NCBI GenBank assembly: GCA_013289015.1
Contig: JABDAV010000021.1
Location: forward strand, 1-38,810
Direction of reading: 5' to 3'
Source of the DNA: Bacteroidota bacterium
Lineage (GTDB): Bacteria > Bacteroidota > Bacteroidia > Chitinophagales > Chitinophagaceae
Length of the DNA stretch: 38,810 nt
The position numbers were made by a program, and so were the translations under genes. Each line of letters starts with the position of its first letter. Position 1 is the stretch's first letter. Of this stretch, positions 38,633-38,810 are shown piece by piece. Below the pieces are notes generated by a model. It had not been told where the DNA came from and did no database searches. It saw only the letters and a list, made by a program, of their open reading frames with translations.

Positions 38633-38810
38633 ATTTTTTGTTACCTCCAAATGAACTCCGGTTAAACTTCGTGAAGCCTGTTCCGCACTTGATGCCATAC
38701 GTGTCAGGTTAAGAAATGGCAGTAATCACTTTAAATATAAAACCAGCCTGAGTTTCAGCGTAATTAGCGACTGTAATTTCAGGTTGTTACCAGTTGTCAC
38801 ATAAGGCGCC

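Overview
The window is bacterial chromosomal DNA from the phylum Bacteroidota, most likely Chitinophagia/Chitinophagaceae. The lineage is an inference without a database search. The signs are the C-terminus of a type IX secretion PorV protein, a DUF4292-type lipoprotein beside an EnvC-like protein, a GH97 remnant, a TonB receptor with an N-terminal carboxypeptidase-regulatory-like domain, LytS/LytTR-type signalling, and promoter-like boxes of the Bacteroidota form (TTG, about 20 nt, TAnnTTTG). Base composition is AT-rich and several genes start with TTG or GTG. I found no rRNA, tRNA or CRISPR array.

Layout. 1-3.8 kb (+): porV end, ispF (isoprenoids), dut (nucleotide hygiene), a LolA/LolB-like lipoprotein, a catalytically degenerate M23/EnvC protein and a 50-residue lipoprotein. 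3.9-7.2 kb: a decayed GH97 glycosidase, a glycosidase-like lipoprotein (-) and a long gene-free stretch with an 11-bp tandem repeat. 7.2-12.2 kb (-): an MgtA-type Mg2+ ATPase, then an overlapping SDR / steroid-5-alpha-reductase-like pair. 12.9-18.3 kb (+): a zinc-ribbon/TPR membrane protein, an HExxH membrane protein and a lipoprotein in a row, then a PduO-type cobalamin adenosyltransferase, a secreted multidomain protein and kynureninase. 18.4-26.4 kb: a LytS/LytTR pair (-), a siderophore-type TonB receptor (+), and a Rcp1-like regulator followed by a multi-PAS kinase (-). 26.6-29.1 kb (+): rplK-rplA-rplJ-rplL with a structured leader and a strong terminator, with neither secE-nusG before it nor rpoBC after it. 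29.2-31.9 kb (+): a four-helix membrane protein, a MazG-like pyrophosphohydrolase, tsaE and alanine dehydrogenase. 32-33.8 kb: a 15-copy, 85-87 bp tandem array of hairpin-forming units bounded by other small palindromes, next to an IS200-like Y1 (HUH) transposase. 33.8-38.6 kb: a Cys-cluster protein (-), a J-domain membrane protein, a CrtA-like monooxygenase, and two guanidino-modifying enzymes (an unusually long arginine deiminase and a CtlX-type hydrolase). The last 178 bases show no gene.

The strongest candidate for something poorly described is the array-plus-transposase locus. Its units fold into two hairpins on paper, one of them always capped by a UNCG-type tetraloop in which only the free position varies. 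Part of the array has recently duplicated as an exact 170-bp dimer. The arrangement resembles the REP/RAYT partnership known from Gammaproteobacteria. Secondary points are a tandem duplication inside the ATPase domain of the LytS kinase, -7 boxes placed so close to start codons that leaderless transcripts are predicted, and the isolated ribosomal-protein operon.
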